64,000 bases of DNA, taken from the NCBI GenBank assembly GCA_005656395.1, contig SRSI01000074.1, positions 620,001-684,000 on the forward strand. Reading direction: 5' to 3'. Below are positions 62,942-64,000 of the stretch, piece by piece. A program made the position numbers and the translations under genes. The notes beneath the pieces were generated by a model. It did not search any database and was not told where the DNA came from. It was given only the letters and a program-made list of their open reading frames with translations. Origin of the DNA: Strongyloides papillosus. Its lineage: Eukaryota; Nematoda; Chromadorea; Rhabditida; Strongyloididae. Every line of letters starts with the position of its first letter. Position 1 is the first letter of the stretch.

Positions 62942-64000
62942 TAAAGAAACAAGATTAGTTTAATGATACTATAATTGTAATTATATAATTCAACATATTT
63001 ATACTCTCTCATAGCTTCTATATTCAAACTTTATAAGAATACTAACAAATTTTACTAATTTACTACACACAAAAAATTAAAATAACAAATTTTGACAAAT
63101 CTATCTAAAATGCAATAAAATGTTCCACCATTTTAAAAAATTGAATATTATTCAAATTTTAAAACGACACAAAATATTAGGTTGTCTAGTACATTTTGCC
63201 GTTTTTTTTACAAAAAATAAATATATTTGACTTTTTAAACTAATGTGATTTTTTTAATTTTGATATTTTTTATAGCATTATGCTCATTTTAGATCCCAAC
63301 TTGTTTTTTATCTTTATTTTAAAAAATACGTTATTAAAAGTCAATTTTGTTTGAAGTTATTAATTTTTTAGTAAAAATCACTATTTTTAACAATTTTTCA
63401 ACAACAACAAGTCTATAAATTTTTTTACGATAACAATGAAAAGTAATAATTATTTACTCACACAAAGAATTATCAAGTAAAAATATTATTTTAGTATTCG
63501 TTCTTATTCTTAATAAAAGTATGTAATAGTTTTTTTTTTACTATAAATAAAAATTCATATTATTTTATAAATTTTTATAAGTTTGATTTTTAAAGATTAT
63601 CTTTAAAAAACATTATGAAAAAAATTAAGACTAGCAAACGTGAAAATTTCATAAAAATACAGTTTATAATGGTTCAAACTATTGGGAAATATAAAAAATG
63701 TACTGTAATATGTTAAAAATGTTTTTATAAAACTGTTTATAATTTTACATAGAACTAAATTCTAACCTTGTATTTTAAAATGTATTGTAGAAAACAACTC
63801 ATGTTATAAAATAAAAATGTATACTAGGAAAATAGAAAGTAATTTTAATAATTTTTTAATTATTGTTTTAATTGTTCATATACGAAATAATTGCGATAAA
63901 ATTAGACGCAAACCAGGAAAATTCAAATTTTTTTAGATGGGACAAATTTGTTACATTTTATGCAAACCTGTGTCCTTTTTATTTTTTGTTTGTATTGAAA
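62942..64000. other. Intergenic, no gene seen
   Basis: About 1 kb to the window edge; AT-rich, no coding frame or repeat recognised. Any gene beyond the edge cannot be seen. Confidence 0.5.

Noticed and set aside
1..64000. tRNA, rRNA, spliced-leader RNA or CRISPR-like arrays
   Set aside because: Scanned by eye for B-box-like GGTTCGAAT elements, 22-nt leader sequences and regularly spaced identical repeats; none convincing was found.

Overview
This is AT-rich nuclear DNA from a nematode. Genes are small and split by very short introns (about 35-60 bp) with GTAAG-type donors and TTTTAG-type acceptors. Several start codons sit just behind an intron-like acceptor with no upstream exon, as expected for spliced-leader trans-splicing. 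Nematode-restricted families are present (transthyretin-like, SXP/RAL-2-like, cysteine-rich secreted, glutamate-gated chloride channel). The base composition, tiny introns and gene content suggest the Strongyloides/Parastrongyloides group, but this is inferred from composition, not from a marker gene. All multi-exon models below were built by hand by joining reading frames at GT/AG sites that keep the frame and the family motifs.

Layout. 1-6.7 kb: a CK1-like pseudokinase (-), a cysteine-rich secreted protein (+), an SLC36-like amino-acid transporter (-) and an RGG-box/RRM-like RNA-binding protein (-). 6.8-11.7 kb: no genes, but four diverged tandem units of about 210 bp next to a 1.4 kb foldback repeat. 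11.7-19.1 kb: a small mitochondrial membrane protein and a full-length ABCA-type ABC transporter (both -). 20.7-28.4 kb, all +: the GATOR2 subunit Mios, polynucleotide kinase/phosphatase, a 76-aa unknown and the small GTPase Rap2. 30.3-33.9 kb: a receptor tyrosine-phosphatase-like protein (-) whose two phosphatase domains both look dead. 37-46.3 kb: Ect2 RhoGEF (+), CacyBP/SIP (-) and a UTX/KDM6 histone demethylase (+). 46.5-50.6 kb: a cluster of transthyretin-like genes, three intact and three damaged, formed partly by a tandem block duplication. 50.6-55.6 kb: two tandem opsin-like receptors (-). 56.6-63 kb: 3-hydroxyanthranilate dioxygenase (-), a glutamate-gated chloride channel (+), an SXP/RAL-2-like secreted protein (+) and an alpha-1,3-fucosyltransferase (-).

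Most genes are unrelated housekeeping or signalling genes packed on both strands; no shared pathway is evident. The most striking observation is the opsin pair. Both keep the lysine at the retinal-attachment position of bovine rhodopsin (Lys296) and an acidic residue at the Glu181 position. That is unexpected for nematodes, where the best-known light receptor (LITE-1) is unrelated to opsins. Other points of interest are the pseudokinase, the doubly inactive receptor phosphatase, the decaying transthyretin-like block and the foldback repeat. The chloride channel has a glycine at the M3 position associated with ivermectin sensitivity.
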